Shown: positions 49,829 to 60,669 of the stretch, piece after piece
Layout: every line of letters begins with the position of its first letter
Numbering within the stretch: position 1 is the first letter of the stretch
Assembly: GCA_000283635.1 (NCBI GenBank)
Contig: HE613569.1
Span: 707,501-771,500 of the forward strand
DNA from: Streptococcus macedonicus ACA-DC 198
GTDB lineage: Bacteria > Bacillota > Bacilli > Lactobacillales > Streptococcaceae
DNA: 64,000 nt
Direction: 5' to 3'
Translations under genes and position numbers: made by a program
Notes under the pieces: model-generated
What the model saw: the letters and a program-made list of their open reading frames with translations, nothing else
Told to the model about the DNA's origin: nothing
The model's database searches: none

Positions 49829-50503
49829 ATGAGTTTTTTAGAAAATTTTAAATCGGGTAATTTGGTGTTACCAAGCGCTCTTCTTTTTCATTATAAAGAT
49901 ATCTTCAAAAGTTCAGATGACTTTTTGATTTGGCAGTTTATTTATTTGCAAAACACGACCAAAATGGATGACTTGGCGCCTAGTCAAATTGCAACTGCTT
50001 TAGACAAAACAGTTGCCGAAGTGAATCGTTCGATTTCTGATTTGACAGCGCAAGGTCTTTTGGATATGAAAACCATTGAGCTTGGTAGTGAAATTGAGGT
50101 TATTTTTGATGCAAGTCCAGTCTTAGCACTTTTAGATGACTTGTTAGCTAAACCGGCAGAGACCCAAGAAAACCAAGCTTCAAATCCTATCAAAGAATTG
50201 GTTGAAGATTTTGAGCGTGAGTTAGGACGTATGCTTAGTCCATTTGAACTGGAAGATTTGCAAAAAACAATTCGTGAGGACAAGACAGACCCTGATTTGG
50301 TTCGGGCAGCCCTTCGTGAAGCTGTTTTTAATGGTAAAACAAATTGGAATTATATTAATGCGATTTTACGTAACTGGCGTCGTGAGGGGATTACAACAAT
50401 GCGTCAAGTTGAGGAACGTCGTAAAGAGCACGAGGACTCGAAAGCAGGCAAAGTATCCGTATCAGATGATTTTCTAGCTGCTATGGATTTATGGAGTGAC
50501 TAA
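49829..50503 (+). CDS. dnaD: Replication initiation protein DnaD
   Basis: DnaD helps assemble the primosome at oriC and at restart sites. The 224-residue protein has an N-terminal winged helix (about 1-105, with SQIATALDKTVAEVNRSI) and a C-terminal DnaD/DnaB domain (about 125-200) carrying WNYINAILRNWRREGI near residue 171. It abuts nth, whose start overlaps its stop by one base. Confidence 0.92.
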   Translation: MSFLENFKSGNLVLPSALLFHYKDIFKSSDDFLIWQFIYLQNTTKMDDLAPSQIATALDKTVAEVNRSISDLTAQGLLDMKTIELGSEIEVIFDASPVLALLDDLLAKPAETQENQASNPIKELVEDFERELGRMLSPFELEDLQKTIREDKTDPDLVRAALREAVFNGKTNWNYINAILRNWRREGITTMRQVEERRKEHEDSKAGKVSVSDDFLAAMDLWSD

Positions 50504-51153
50504 TGAGAGTAGGACGTGAACGTTTAAAGAAAATCTTAGCTATTATTGGTGAGATGTATCCAGAGGCACGTGGTGAATTGGAGTGGGAGACACCATTTCA
50601 ATTGCTAATCGCGGTCATTTTATCTGCGCAAACTACAGATAAGGCGGTTAATAAAATCACGCCAAACCTTTGGAAAAAATATCCTGAAATTGCTGATTTA
50701 GCCAATGCAAATTTAGAAGATGTTGAAGATTGTCTGAGAACGATTGGTCTTTATAAAAATAAAGCTAAAAATATCGTCAAGACAGCGCGAGCTATTTTAC
50801 GAAATTTTGATGGCAAGGTTCCAAAGACTCATAAGGAGCTTGAAAGTTTGCCTGGAGTTGGACGTAAGACGGCTAATGTTGTTTTGGCAGAAGTGTATGG
50901 TATCCCATCCATCGCTGTGGATACTCATGTGTCTCGTATCGCTAAACGTCTCAATATCTCAGCACCAGATGCTGATGTTACCGAAATTGAGCAAGACTTG
51001 ATGAAGAAAATTCCAAAGAAAGATTGGATTTTAACACATCATCGCTTGATTTTCTTTGGACGTTATCATTGCTTGGCTAAAAAGCCAAAATGTGACATCT
51101 GCCCAGTTCAATCCTACTGTAAGTATTACAAAGATAATGTAAAAAATAATTAA
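50503..51153 (+). CDS. nth: Endonuclease III
   Basis: Nth removes oxidised pyrimidines and cuts abasic sites. The 216-residue protein has a helix-hairpin-helix LPGVGRKTANVVL near residue 113, with catalytic Lys in GVGRKTA and Asp in VDTHVSR near residue 138. The [4Fe-4S] ligands C-x6-C-x2-C-x5-C are intact in residues 187-203. The dnaD-nth pair is widely conserved in Firmicutes. Confidence 0.96.
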   Translation: MRVGRERLKKILAIIGEMYPEARGELEWETPFQLLIAVILSAQTTDKAVNKITPNLWKKYPEIADLANANLEDVEDCLRTIGLYKNKAKNIVKTARAILRNFDGKVPKTHKELESLPGVGRKTANVVLAEVYGIPSIAVDTHVSRIAKRLNISAPDADVTEIEQDLMKKIPKKDWILTHHRLIFFGRYHCLAKKPKCDICPVQSYCKYYKDNVKNN

Positions 51154-51206
51154 GCAGTTCTTTTTGATATAATTGAAATGAATGATATATTTTAGAAGGA
51201 AAATGT

Positions 51207-51893
51207 ATGCAGACAGTATTATCACAACGTTTGGCTGCTGTGGCGGAATTTGTACCGCAGGGGGCACGTTTACTTGATGTTGGAAGTGACCATGCTTACT
51301 TACCAATTGTTTTGACAGAAGAGGAAAAAATTTCATTTGCTATTGCAGGTGAAGTGGTTAAAGGACCTTATAAATCAGCACTTCATAATGTTGCAGGAGC
51401 TGGTTTAGGTGATAAAATCGCTGTTCGTTTAGCAGACGGTTTAGCGGCTTTTGACGAATCTGATAATGTGACAGCTATCACCATTTGTGGCATGGGTGGT
51501 GGTTTGATTGCTGATATTCTCGCAGCTGGCGTTGATAAATTAGCAAGTGTTGAGCGTCTGATTTTACAACCTAATAACCGTGAGGATGAGCTTCGTTCTT
51601 GGCTTATGGCAAATCATTTCAAAATTATTGCGGAAAAAATCATAACTGAAAATGATAAATTCTACGAAATCATGGTGGTAGAACATGGGGAAATGACTTT
51701 GTCGGATACAGAATTGCGTTTTGGACCATTTTTAAATCAAGAAAAATCAGCAATCTTCAAATTACGTTGGAAACGTGAATTGAAAAAATTAGAGTTTGCT
51801 TTGCCACATGTTCCTAAAAATCTTATCGATGACCGTGCAACCATTTCACAAAAAATAGCAGCAATTAAGGAGGCTATCAATGAAAGCAAGTGA
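51207..51893 (+). CDS. trmK: tRNA (adenine(22)-N1)-methyltransferase TrmK
   Basis: This 228-residue SAM-dependent methyltransferase has motif [16 protein letters not shown] near residue 20, [13 protein letters not shown] near residue 93 and [14 protein letters not shown] near residue 116. It methylates A22 in tRNA D-loops. It overlaps the Nif3-like gene by 14 bases, as in other Firmicutes. Confidence 0.92.
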   Translation: MQTVLSQRLAAVAEFVPQGARLLDVGSDHAYLPIVLTEEEKISFAIAGEVVKGPYKSALHNVAGAGLGDKIAVRLADGLAAFDESDNVTAITICGMGGGLIADILAAGVDKLASVERLILQPNNREDELRSWLMANHFKIIAEKIITENDKFYEIMVVEHGEMTLSDTELRFGPFLNQEKSAIFKLRWKRELKKLEFALPHVPKNLIDDRATISQKIAAIKEAINESK

Positions 51894-52668
51894 GATTATT
51901 GCTCGTTATGAGGCGTATTGCCCACGTGAATTATCTATGGAAGGAGATATTTCAGGGCTTCAAATTGGCACCCTTGATAAGGATGTTAATCGTGTGATGA
52001 TTGCACTTGATGTTCGTGAGACGACAGTTGCAGAAGCAATTGAAAAAGGTGTTGATTTGATTATTGTTAAACACGCTCCGATTTTTAAACCGCTTAAGGA
52101 CTTGGCTGCAACGGCACAAAATCAGATTTACCTTGACTTGGTGAAGCACGATATTGCCGTTTATGTTAGCCATACCAATATTGATATTGTGCCAGATGGT
52201 TTAAATGATTGGTTTTGTGAGCTCTTGGAGATTACGGACACTGACATTTTGACACCAACTGCAGATAGCTATGGGATTGGTCGTATCGGAAAGATTGAGA
52301 AGCAGTCTTTTTTTGATTTTGCATTAAAAGTAAAAGAAAAATTCCATTTGGATAGTGTACGCCTAGTTGCTTATGGAAATCAAGAAACTCTCGTTAACCG
52401 TGTTGCGATTTGTGGCGGAAGTGGTCAAGGATTTTATCGTGACGCAATGGAAAAAGGGGCACAAGTGTATATCACAGGAGATATTTATTATCACACAGCC
52501 CAAGAAATGATTACCAACGGTATGCTTGCGATTGACCCTGGGCATCACATCGAGGTGCTTTTTATCGATAAATTGGTTGAAAAATTCAATGCTTGGAAAG
52601 CCGAAAATAATTGGGATGTGACGATTTTAGAAAGTCAAGCTACGACCAATCCTTTCTATCACTTGTAA
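51880..52668 (+). CDS. Nif3-like dinuclear metal centre hexameric protein
   Basis: This 262-residue Nif3/YqfO-type protein has candidate metal ligands in [10 protein letters not shown] near residue 63, YVSHTNID near residue 95, and near the C-terminus [13 protein letters not shown] and [10 protein letters not shown]. Homologues form hexamers with two metals per subunit; the enzymatic role is not settled. It is translationally coupled to trmK, so a tRNA or nucleotide-related task is a fair guess only. Confidence 0.9.
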   Translation: MKASEIIARYEAYCPRELSMEGDISGLQIGTLDKDVNRVMIALDVRETTVAEAIEKGVDLIIVKHAPIFKPLKDLAATAQNQIYLDLVKHDIAVYVSHTNIDIVPDGLNDWFCELLEITDTDILTPTADSYGIGRIGKIEKQSFFDFALKVKEKFHLDSVRLVAYGNQETLVNRVAICGGSGQGFYRDAMEKGAQVYITGDIYYHTAQEMITNGMLAIDPGHHIEVLFIDKLVEKFNAWKAENNWDVTILESQATTNPFYHL

Positions 52669-52679
52669 GGAGAGTTCAC

Positions 52680-53783
52680 ATGACAAAAGTTGCTATTATT
52701 GGTGCAGGCGTGGTTGGGGCTACAGCAGCCTACTATATTTCAAAATCAGAAGAGGTCGATGTCACTGTCTTTGATTACGGCCTTGGTCAAGCAACAAAAG
52801 CTGCCGCTGGTATTATCAGCCCCTGGTTTTCAAAGCGTCGCAATAAGGCTTGGTATCGCATGGCTCGTTTGGGAGCAGACTTTTACCAAATCTTAGTAGA
52901 AGATTTAAAACAAGCTGGTCAGTCAACTGATTTTTACCAACAAACTGGCGTTTTTATTCTTAAAAGGGATGAAAGTAAGCTTGAGGAATTATACGATTTA
53001 GCCTTGTCACGTAGAGAAGAATCCCCCTTGATTGGTGAGCTTAAAAACTTATCTAAAAATCAAGCTAACACTCTTTTTCCAGACTTAGAGGGATTTGGTG
53101 AGCTTTTATATGCTTCTGGTGGGGCTCGTGTTGAGGGAGAAGAATTAACGGCTACTTTGTTAGCTGCCAGTGGAGTTTCTGTGATTTCGGAAAGAGTTGA
53201 TTTTGAAGTGACAGCCACCGACTACTTAATTCAAGGACAGCATTATGACAAACTTATCTTAGCAACTGGCGCCTGGCTCGGTGAGATTTTAGAGAAGCAT
53301 GGTTACCGAGTTGATGTTCGTCCGCAAAAAGGGCAACTGCGTGATTACTATTTTGATAATTTGGCGACCGATATTTATCCAGTGGTGATGCCCGAAGGTG
53401 AATTGGATATCATCCCTTTTAACAAGGGAAAAATTTCCATGGGAGCTAGTCATGAAAATGACATGGGCTTTGATTTGGCAGTAGACTATGACTTGTTAAA
53501 TCGAATGGAGCAGGAAGCGCAAGCCTATTTTCTAAGATTTTCAGATGCAACAGAAGCGCGTGAGCGTGTGGGGATTCGTGCCTATACAAGTGACTTCTCA
53601 CCCTTCTACGGAGAAATCCCAGACTTACCTAATGTTTTTGTAGCCAGCGGATTGGGTTCTACTGGTTTGACGGTTGGTCCTTTAATCGGTCATGAATTAG
53701 CTATGCTTATTTTAGGTCAAGAGGGATGGTTGGCAGAAGCAGATTACCCTGTTTGTCACTACATTAGTCCAACTAAAGGATGA
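52680..53783 (+). CDS. FAD-dependent oxidoreductase (DadA/ThiO-like)
   Basis: This 367-residue flavoprotein has the N-terminal dinucleotide motif [16 protein letters not shown] at residues 4-19, followed by a [11 protein letters not shown] substrate-binding region. Toward the C-terminus it has [29 protein letters not shown], typical of D-amino-acid or glycine oxidases. Substrate is unknown. The ATG at 52680 has a good AAGGAGAG site. The stop codon lies within the -35 box of the following rml promoter. Confidence 0.87.
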   Translation: MTKVAIIGAGVVGATAAYYISKSEEVDVTVFDYGLGQATKAAAGIISPWFSKRRNKAWYRMARLGADFYQILVEDLKQAGQSTDFYQQTGVFILKRDESKLEELYDLALSRREESPLIGELKNLSKNQANTLFPDLEGFGELLYASGGARVEGEELTATLLAASGVSVISERVDFEVTATDYLIQGQHYDKLILATGAWLGEILEKHGYRVDVRPQKGQLRDYYFDNLATDIYPVVMPEGELDIIPFNKGKISMGASHENDMGFDLAVDYDLLNRMEQEAQAYFLRFSDATEARERVGIRAYTSDFSPFYGEIPDLPNVFVASGLGSTGLTVGPLIGHELAMLILGQEGWLAEADYPVCHYISPTKG

Positions 53784-53808
53784 CAGTCTCCTCAGTTCAT
53801 GCTATAAT
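53780..53808 (+). promoter_or_regulatory. Promoter of the rmlACB operon
   Basis: ATGACA (53780-53785) and TATAAT (53803-53808) have a 17-base spacer. The -35 box contains the stop codon of the preceding gene. Confidence 0.75.
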
Positions 53809-53841
53809 AAAAAAGATGAATATATAAGAGGAGACCTTACT

Positions 53842-54711
53842 ATGAAAGGTATTATTTTAGCAGGTGGTTCAGGGACACGTTTGTATCCATTGACTCGCGC
53901 TGCCTCAAAACAGCTCATGCCGGTTTATGATAAACCAATGATTTACTATCCCCTATCAGTTTTGATGTTGGCTGGAATCAAGGAAATTTTGATTATTTCA
54001 ACACCGCAGGACCTTCCACGTTTTGAAGAGCTTCTTGGAGATGGTTCAGAATTTGGTATTTCCTTGTCTTATGCAGTTCAACCAAGTCCAGATGGTTTGG
54101 CGCAAGCCTTTATCATTGGGGAGGACTTTATTGGTGATGATAGCGTTGCGCTTATTCTTGGAGATAACATTTATCATGGTCCAGGTCTATCAGCTATGTT
54201 GCAACGAGCTGCCGCTAAAGAATCAGGGGCGACTGTCTTTGGTTACCAAGTTAAAGACCCAGAACGCTTTGGTGTGGTTGAATTTGATGACAAGATGAAT
54301 GCCATCTCAATCGAAGAAAAACCAGAACACCCTAAATCAAATTATGCGGTTACAGGTTTGTATTTCTATGACAATGATGTTGTTGAGATTGCTAAAAACA
54401 CCAAACCAAGCCCTCGTGGGGAACTTGAAATCACAGATGTTAACAAGGCTTATCTTGACCGTGGAAACTTGTCAGTTGAAGTTATGGGGCGAGGTTTTGC
54501 TTGGCTAGATACTGGGACTCACGAAAGCTTGCTTGAAGCAGCTCAATACATTGAAACTGTTCAACGCATGCAAAATGTTCAGGTAGCTAACCTTGAAGAA
54601 ATTGCTTACCGCATGGGTTACATCACCAAAGAAGAAGTGCACGACTTAGCACAATCATTGAAGAAAAATGAGTACGGACAATACTTGCTCCGTTTGATTG
54701 GAGAAGCCTAA
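53842..54711 (+). CDS. rmlA: Glucose-1-phosphate thymidylyltransferase
   Basis: RmlA (RfbA) makes dTDP-glucose from dTTP and glucose-1-phosphate, the first step to dTDP-L-rhamnose, which builds the rhamnose-rich cell-wall polysaccharide of streptococci. The 289-residue protein has the nucleotidyltransferase motif [20 protein letters not shown] from residue 8 and [12 protein letters not shown] near residue 35. It overlaps rmlC by one base. Confidence 0.96.
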   Translation: MKGIILAGGSGTRLYPLTRAASKQLMPVYDKPMIYYPLSVLMLAGIKEILIISTPQDLPRFEELLGDGSEFGISLSYAVQPSPDGLAQAFIIGEDFIGDDSVALILGDNIYHGPGLSAMLQRAAAKESGATVFGYQVKDPERFGVVEFDDKMNAISIEEKPEHPKSNYAVTGLYFYDNDVVEIAKNTKPSPRGELEITDVNKAYLDRGNLSVEVMGRGFAWLDTGTHESLLEAAQYIETVQRMQNVQVANLEEIAYRMGYITKEEVHDLAQSLKKNEYGQYLLRLIGEA

Positions 54712-55304
54712 TGACAGAACAATTTTTTGAAAAAGAATTAGCTGCGCGTCCAGTTGAAGGTATTCCTGGAATGCTCGAATTTGATATTCCAGTTCATGGA
54801 GACAATCGTGGCTGGTTCAAAGAAAACTTCCAAAAAGCAAAAATGGTGCCACTTGGTTTTCCAGAAAGTTTCTTTGCAGAAGGAAAGCTCCAAAACAATG
54901 TGAGCTTCTCACGTAAAAATGTACTTCGTGGCCTACATGCAGAACCATGGGACAAATACATTTCAGTCGCTGATGGCGGTAAAGTGCTAGGCTCTTGGGT
55001 TGACCTCCGTGAAGGTGAGTCATTTGGTAACACTTACCAAACAGTCATTGATGCCTCAAAAGGTATTTTCGTGCCACGTGGTGTCGCAAATGGTTTCCAA
55101 GTACTATCAGATACTGTTTCCTACAGCTACCTTGTCAACGACTACTGGGCACTTGAATTGAAGCCTAAGTATGCCTTTGTCAATTATGCTGACCCCACAC
55201 TTGGCATCAAATGGGAAAATCTTGAAGAAGCAGAAGTTTCAGAAGCAGACAAGAACCATCCGCTGCTTAAGGATGTCAAACCATTGAAAGTAGAAGATTT
55301 GTAA
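54711..55304 (+). CDS. rmlC: dTDP-4-dehydrorhamnose 3,5-epimerase
   Basis: RmlC epimerises C3 and C5 of the dTDP-4-keto sugar. The 197-residue cupin has VHGDNRGWFKENF near residue 28, VLRGLHAE with the catalytic His near residue 75, and FVPRGVANGFQVLSD near residue 120. It is the third pathway enzyme, encoded between rmlA and rmlB as in other streptococci. Confidence 0.94.
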   Translation: MTEQFFEKELAARPVEGIPGMLEFDIPVHGDNRGWFKENFQKAKMVPLGFPESFFAEGKLQNNVSFSRKNVLRGLHAEPWDKYISVADGGKVLGSWVDLREGESFGNTYQTVIDASKGIFVPRGVANGFQVLSDTVSYSYLVNDYWALELKPKYAFVNYADPTLGIKWENLEEAEVSEADKNHPLLKDVKPLKVEDL

Positions 55305-55335
55305 TCTGAACTGCGAATACTAAAAAACATCATAA

Positions 55336-56394
<1,059 letters not shown>

Positions 56395-56398
56395 TCAT

Positions 56399-56447
56399 AA
56401 AAGCCTATCGTATCAAAGGTTACAGCTTGTGCGATTGGCTTTTTTTG
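56399..56447 (+). terminator. Terminator of the rml operon
   Basis: AAAAGCCTATCG and CGATTGGCTTTT form a long stem with one mismatch, ending in a run of seven T residues. Confidence 0.75.
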
Positions 56448-56489
56448 TGGTTTTGGGGTATTTTCGGGAGCAAAGTAAAGGGAGAAAAG

Positions 56490-56498
56490 TGGTATAAT
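56490..56498 (+). promoter_or_regulatory. Extended -10 promoter of the HD gene
   Basis: TG-G-TATAAT occupies 56490-56498, 32 bases before the start codon. Confidence 0.6.
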
Positions 56499-56530
56499 AA
56501 ATTTAATTTTTTCGGTAAAGAGGAACAGTG

Positions 56531-56953
56531 ATGAAAGATGATGTCAAATTAGCTCATGAAATTGCTAAAAGAGCACATCACGGTCAAGTTGACAAAGCTG
56601 GTGTGCCGTATATTTTACACCCTGAGACGGTGGCATCGCTTGTCACGAAAGATGATGAAAAAATCGTTGCCTATTTACACGACGTGATAGAAGACACTTC
56701 TTATCGGCTGAGTGATTTAGAAGAAGCAGGTTTCTCGTCTGAAATCATAAAAGCAGTTGATTTATTGACTAGAAAAGATGGACAATCGTACAATCAATAT
56801 CTTAAACTTGTTAAAACAAATGAATTAGCACGTGTTGTCAAATTGGCGGATTTAAAGCACAATTCAGATTTATCAAGGCTGGCTCAGGTCACTCGAAACG
56901 ACATCAAACGTCTGAAAAAATACCAAGATGCCATTATATTTTTAAGCACTTAG
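56531..56953 (+). CDS. Small HD-domain protein (RelA/SpoT hydrolase-like)
   Basis: This 140-residue protein matches the HD hydrolase domain of RelA/SpoT enzymes: HGQVDKAGVPYILHPETV near residue 18, the HD pair in AYLHDVIEDT near residue 49 and VKLADLKHN near residue 106. Small stand-alone forms may hydrolyse (p)ppGpp or related nucleotides. It has no synthetase domain. ATG 56531 is used; a GTG immediately before it is possible. Confidence 0.85.
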   Translation: MKDDVKLAHEIAKRAHHGQVDKAGVPYILHPETVASLVTKDDEKIVAYLHDVIEDTSYRLSDLEEAGFSSEIIKAVDLLTRKDGQSYNQYLKLVKTNELARVVKLADLKHNSDLSRLAQVTRNDIKRLKKYQDAIIFLST

Positions 56954-56973
56954 ATAGCTCTATGTGCTTTTTA
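56944..56973 (+). terminator. Terminator after the HD gene
   Basis: AAGCAC (56944-56949) pairs with GTGCTT (56964-56969), followed by T residues. The stem includes the last codons of the gene. Confidence 0.65.
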
Positions 56974-57037
56974 CCCCCTTAAAAATAGGAAATGCCGTCT
57001 AAGTTAACCCTTGATTCAAGAATTGTCCTTAGTTTTC

Positions 57038-57046
57038 TGGTACAAT
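57038..57046 (+). promoter_or_regulatory. Extended -10 promoter of the Nudix gene
   Basis: TG-G-TACAAT occupies 57038-57046, 27 bases before the ATG. Confidence 0.55.
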
Positions 57047-57072
57047 AAAATAAAACAAGAAAGAAGAGAGAA

Positions 57073-57555
57073 ATGACAAAATTAGCAACGATTTGTTATA
57101 TTGATAATGGTGAAGCGCTTTTGCTTTTACATCGCAATAAAAAACCAAATGATGTTCACGAAGGAAAATGGATTTCTGTTGGTGGTAAGCTAGAAGCGGG
57201 CGAGACACCAGATGAATGTGCGAAACGTGAGATTTTCGAGGAAACGCATTTTACTGTTAAAGAAATGGATTTCAAGGGAGTGATTACGTTCCCAGAATTC
57301 ACACCAGGGCATGATTGGTACACTTATGTTTTCAAGGTAACCAATTTTGAGGGAGAATTAATTTCTGATGAAGAGTCACGTGAAGGAACTTTAGAGTGGG
57401 TGCCTTACGACCAAGTTCTATCAAAACCGACTTGGGAGGGTGACTACGAAATTTTTAAATGGATTTTGGATGATGTGCCATTCTTTTCAGCCAAATTTAC
57501 TTATGATGACGAACAGCGCTTGATTGATAAAAACGTGATATTTTATGATAAATGA
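57073..57555 (+). CDS. Nudix hydrolase, MutT-like
   Basis: This 160-residue protein has the full Nudix box, G-x5-E-x7-REIFEETHF, at about residues 38-60. Its general layout resembles 8-oxo-dGTP diphosphatases (MutX in streptococci), which clean oxidised nucleotides from the pool. The exact substrate cannot be read from the sequence. It stands alone with its own promoter. Confidence 0.88.
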   Translation: MTKLATICYIDNGEALLLLHRNKKPNDVHEGKWISVGGKLEAGETPDECAKREIFEETHFTVKEMDFKGVITFPEFTPGHDWYTYVFKVTNFEGELISDEESREGTLEWVPYDQVLSKPTWEGDYEIFKWILDDVPFFSAKFTYDDEQRLIDKNVIFYDK

Positions 57556-57647
57556 GCGTATCATTCTAAAAAATGGTGATTTTAATAGAAAATGCTATAA
57601 TGGAAATTAGTTTAATCATTGATTGCAAACAGTAGTGAGGAGTTTTC

Positions 57648-58835
57648 ATGAATTATCATCAAGAGAAGAAATTTACAGATTCTTGGTTTTTTAAATGGTT
57701 TTTAAATAATCAAGCAGTTGTCGCTGTTTTGATTACTTTTCTTGTGTTTTTAACCCTTTATCTCTTTACCAAGATTTCATTTTTATTTACGCCGATTATA
57801 TCTTTTATAGCTATTATTATGTTGCCTTTGGTGATTTCGGCAATTCTCTATTATTTAATCAAACCCTTGGTTGATTTTATTGAGAAACGTAGCGTTAGTC
57901 GGACAACTTCTATTTTTATTGTGTTTGCGATTATCATTGCTTTGTTAATCTGGGCTGTGGCAAGATTTATCCCAATGATTCAAGAGCAGTTAATGTCTTT
58001 CGTTAAGAATTTACCAAGTTATGTTAGAAGCATTAATGTTGAAGCCAATAAATTTTTAGAGAGCCCCTGGCTAGCCAATTATCAAGAAGAATTGGAAAAA
58101 ATGCTGTCAAATGTGAGCACGAAAGCGATTGATTATGCGGAAAGCTTTTCAAAAAATGCGATTGACTGGGCATCAAATTTTGCCAGTGCGATTGCTCGTG
58201 TAACTGTAGCAATCATTATGTCGCCTTTTATCTTATTTTATTTCTTGCGTGATAGTGGCAAGATGAAAGAAGGCTTATTAAAAAGACTTCCGACACGGAT
58301 GCGTCGCCCAATTTTGCGTGTTCTCGGTGATATTAATAAACAATTAGCTGGTTATGTTCAAGGACAAGTAACGGTTGCTATTGTTGTTGGTATTATGTTT
58401 ACGATTTTCTTTAATATTATTGGTTTGCGTTATGCGGCTACTTTTGGGATTATCGCTGGTTTTCTTAATATGATTCCTTATCTTGGAAGCTTTCTTGCCA
58501 TAGTTCCAGTCGTTATCATGGGAGTTGTCCAAGGTCCGATTATGCTCATTAAAGTTTTGATAACATTTGTTGTTGAGCAGACAATCGAGGGACGTTTTGT
58601 TTCACCTTTGGTTCTGGGAAGTAAATTGAGCATTCACCCGATTACTATCATGTTTATTTTGCTAACATCTGGATCAATGTTTGGTGTTTGGGGCGTTTTC
58701 CTGGGGATTCCAGTTTACGCTTCAATCAAAGTTGTTGTTAAAGAAATTTTTGGATGGTACAAACGTATTAGTGGTTTGTATGAGGAAGAAGTACTTGTTA
58801 TAGAAGGGGAAGAAAAAGCTAAAGATGTTGAATAG
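57648..58835 (+). CDS. AI-2E family transporter
   Basis: This 395-residue protein belongs to the AI-2 exporter superfamily (UPF0118/TqsA/YtvI). It has an N-terminal hydrophobic pair (about 20-75), a soluble helical segment (about 115-180) and a second cluster of helices (about 180-370), with the family motif GFLNMIPYLGSFLAIVP near residue 275. Some members export sodium or other ions rather than AI-2, so the cargo is uncertain. It overlaps the following TPR gene by 11 bases. Confidence 0.87.
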   Translation: MNYHQEKKFTDSWFFKWFLNNQAVVAVLITFLVFLTLYLFTKISFLFTPIISFIAIIMLPLVISAILYYLIKPLVDFIEKRSVSRTTSIFIVFAIIIALLIWAVARFIPMIQEQLMSFVKNLPSYVRSINVEANKFLESPWLANYQEELEKMLSNVSTKAIDYAESFSKNAIDWASNFASAIARVTVAIIMSPFILFYFLRDSGKMKEGLLKRLPTRMRRPILRVLGDINKQLAGYVQGQVTVAIVVGIMFTIFFNIIGLRYAATFGIIAGFLNMIPYLGSFLAIVPVVIMGVVQGPIMLIKVLITFVVEQTIEGRFVSPLVLGSKLSIHPITIMFILLTSGSMFGVWGVFLGIPVYASIKVVVKEIFGWYKRISGLYEEEVLVIEGEEKAKDVE

Positions 58836-60060
58836 TGAAAAAATAGTGGCTTCGATTCAAAATCAAGATTTGGAGCATGCTGATAAATATTTGAAACGCG
58901 CCTTAAAAGAAGATGATGCTGAGACGCTCTTGGAATTGGCAGAATATCTTGAAAGCATTGGTTTTTTGCCACAAGCAAGGGAAATTTATTTGCAGGAGCG
59001 TGAGAGTTATCCTGAAGTAAATATTAACCTAGCGCAGATTGCAATTGAAGATGGTGATATTGAGGGAGCTTTCTTTTATTTGGATACCATTTCACCAGAA
59101 AGCGAAGCATATTTATCAGCTTTGCTTGTCATGGCTGATATTTACGATATGGAAGGTTTGACAGATGTTGCGCGTGAGAAATTATTGTTAGCTAGTGAAA
59201 TCAGCGATGAACCCTTGGTTGTTTTTGGTTTGGCTGAAATTGAGTTAGAATTAGGTAATTTTAATCAAGCAATCAAAGAATACGCTAAGTTGGATAACCG
59301 TGAAATCCTTGAATTAACGGGGATTTCTACTTATCAACGTATCGGTCGTGCTTATGCTAGTCTTGGGAAATTTGAGGCAGCGATTGAATTTCTTGAAAAA
59401 GCGATTGAAATTGAATACGACGACGGAACAATTTTTGAATTAGCCACTATTTTGTATGGCCAAGGGGAGTATCAAAAGGCAAATGTTTACTTTAAGCAGT
59501 TGGATACGATGAATCCTGATTTTGAGGGCTATGAATATGTCTATGCCCAATCTCTCCATGAGGAAAATAAAACAGAAGAAGCGCTTCGCCTAGTTCAAAA
59601 AGGTTTGATCAAAAACGAATTTGATACCAATTTGTTGCTAGCTGCGTCACAATTGTCATATGAATTGCATGATTCTAAGCAAGCTGAAAGCTATCTTTTG
59701 AAAGCAAAAGATGTTGCGGTTGATGATGAAGATGTCTTGATGCGTTTGACCAACTTGTATTTGGAAGAAGAGCGTTATGAAGATGTTGTTGCTTTGTCAC
59801 GTGATAATATCGATAACGTCCTAACAAAATGGAATATCGCTAAAGCTTACCAAGCCTTGGAAGCTGATAAAAAAGCGCTCAAGATTTATGATGAATTGGC
59901 GACAGATTTAGCGGATAATCCAGAATTCTTGCAAGATTATGCTTATATTTTACGTGAATTTGGGCAAAAGGAACGTGCTCATCAAGTTGCAGAACGTTAT
60001 TTACAATTGGTTCCAGATGATGTGAATATGGTGGAATTTTTAAATGAAAATGAATTTTAG
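58825..60060 (+). CDS. Tetratricopeptide repeat protein
   Basis: This 411-residue soluble protein is built from about ten helical TPR units (for example YLESIGFLPQAREIYLQ, FNQAIKEYAKLD, YASLGKFEAAIEFLEKAIEIE and YAYILREFGQKERAHQVAERYLQL). Homologues occur next to the same transporter gene in streptococci. The partner protein is unknown. It is coupled to the preceding transporter by overlap and overlaps a small membrane gene at its end. Confidence 0.9.
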   Translation: MLNSEKIVASIQNQDLEHADKYLKRALKEDDAETLLELAEYLESIGFLPQAREIYLQERESYPEVNINLAQIAIEDGDIEGAFFYLDTISPESEAYLSALLVMADIYDMEGLTDVAREKLLLASEISDEPLVVFGLAEIELELGNFNQAIKEYAKLDNREILELTGISTYQRIGRAYASLGKFEAAIEFLEKAIEIEYDDGTIFELATILYGQGEYQKANVYFKQLDTMNPDFEGYEYVYAQSLHEENKTEEALRLVQKGLIKNEFDTNLLLAASQLSYELHDSKQAESYLLKAKDVAVDDEDVLMRLTNLYLEEERYEDVVALSRDNIDNVLTKWNIAKAYQALEADKKALKIYDELATDLADNPEFLQDYAYILREFGQKERAHQVAERYLQLVPDDVNMVEFLNENEF

Positions 60061-60220
60061 AAATCTCTTGGTCAGTAATCTCATTACGGTCATCATTATT
60101 TTTGTTTTGTTAAGTATTTTTGACCATAGTGGCGACCCATTGCGCAATATCATTATTGTATTTGTCGGATTTATCGTGATGACCATTTATGATTTTGTTA
60201 GAACAAGACGAAAAAAGTAA
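60044..60220 (+). CDS. Small two-helix membrane protein
   Basis: This 58-residue frame begins with ATG inside the last codons of the TPR gene (17-base overlap; ATG 60050 is an alternative). It has two hydrophobic helices (about residues 8-24 and 33-50) split by a polar DHSGDPLRN turn, and ends in a basic RTRRKK tail, typical of real small membrane proteins. A weak GTGGA precedes it. A terminator follows 10 bases after its stop, so it closes the transporter-TPR operon. Function is unknown. Confidence 0.7.
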   Translation: MKMNFRNLLVSNLITVIIIFVLLSIFDHSGDPLRNIIIVFVGFIVMTIYDFVRTRRKK

Positions 60221-60230
60221 TCAGTTCAGT

Positions 60231-60266
60231 AGAAGTTGAGACAAAGGTGCTCAACTTCTTTATTTT
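60231..60266 (+). terminator. Terminator of the transporter-TPR operon
   Basis: AGAAGTTGAG (60231-60240) pairs perfectly with CTCAACTTCT (60250-60259), with a T-rich tail. Confidence 0.85.
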
Positions 60267-60307
60267 GTGTAGTTATCATTTACAAGATAAATTTTTTGAT
60301 TTTTCTA

Positions 60308-60342
60308 TTGAGATATCGAGAAAAATAGATATGATAGAATCA
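60308..60342 (+). promoter_or_regulatory. Promoter and putative operator of the ArsR gene, leaderless
   Basis: TTGAGA (60308-60313), a 16-base spacer and TATGAT (60330-60335) place the start of transcription on the ATG at 60342. An interrupted dyad ATATC...GATAT (60313-60332) fills the spacer, a usual position for an ArsR autoregulatory operator. Confidence 0.5.
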
Positions 60343-60644
60343 TGGAAAATGTAGAAATCTTTAAAGCCTTAGCCAATGACTATCGATTACAAATCCTTTT
60401 TTGGTTGAAAAATCCGGAAAAATATTTTGTCCATGAGGAAAATGTGGATATGAGAGAAGTAGGCGTTTGTGTTGGTGAAATTCAAAAACAATTAGGGCTA
60501 ACACAGTCAACGACATCCCACTATCTTTCAATGCTTCAAAAAGCTAATCTGTTGGTTGCTACCAGAATCGGAAAATGGACTTATTATCGTCGTAACGAAG
60601 TAACGCTTAAACACCTTCGTGACTTCATCGATAAAGAGTTGTAA
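60342..60644 (+). CDS. ArsR-family transcriptional regulator
   Basis: This 100-residue winged-helix protein starts with the family pattern IFKALANDYRLQILFWL. The recognition region is LGLTQSTTSHYLSMLQKANLLVATRIGKWTYYRRN at about residues 50-84. A cysteine at about 44 (VGVCVGEI) is the only one, so the classic ELCVCD metal box is absent. A thiol, redox or non-metal signal is more likely. It precedes an Old Yellow Enzyme gene that it may control. Confidence 0.88.
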   Translation: MENVEIFKALANDYRLQILFWLKNPEKYFVHEENVDMREVGVCVGEIQKQLGLTQSTTSHYLSMLQKANLLVATRIGKWTYYRRNEVTLKHLRDFIDKEL

Positions 60645-60669
60645 AAAAAGAAAATTTTTTTGAAATAAC

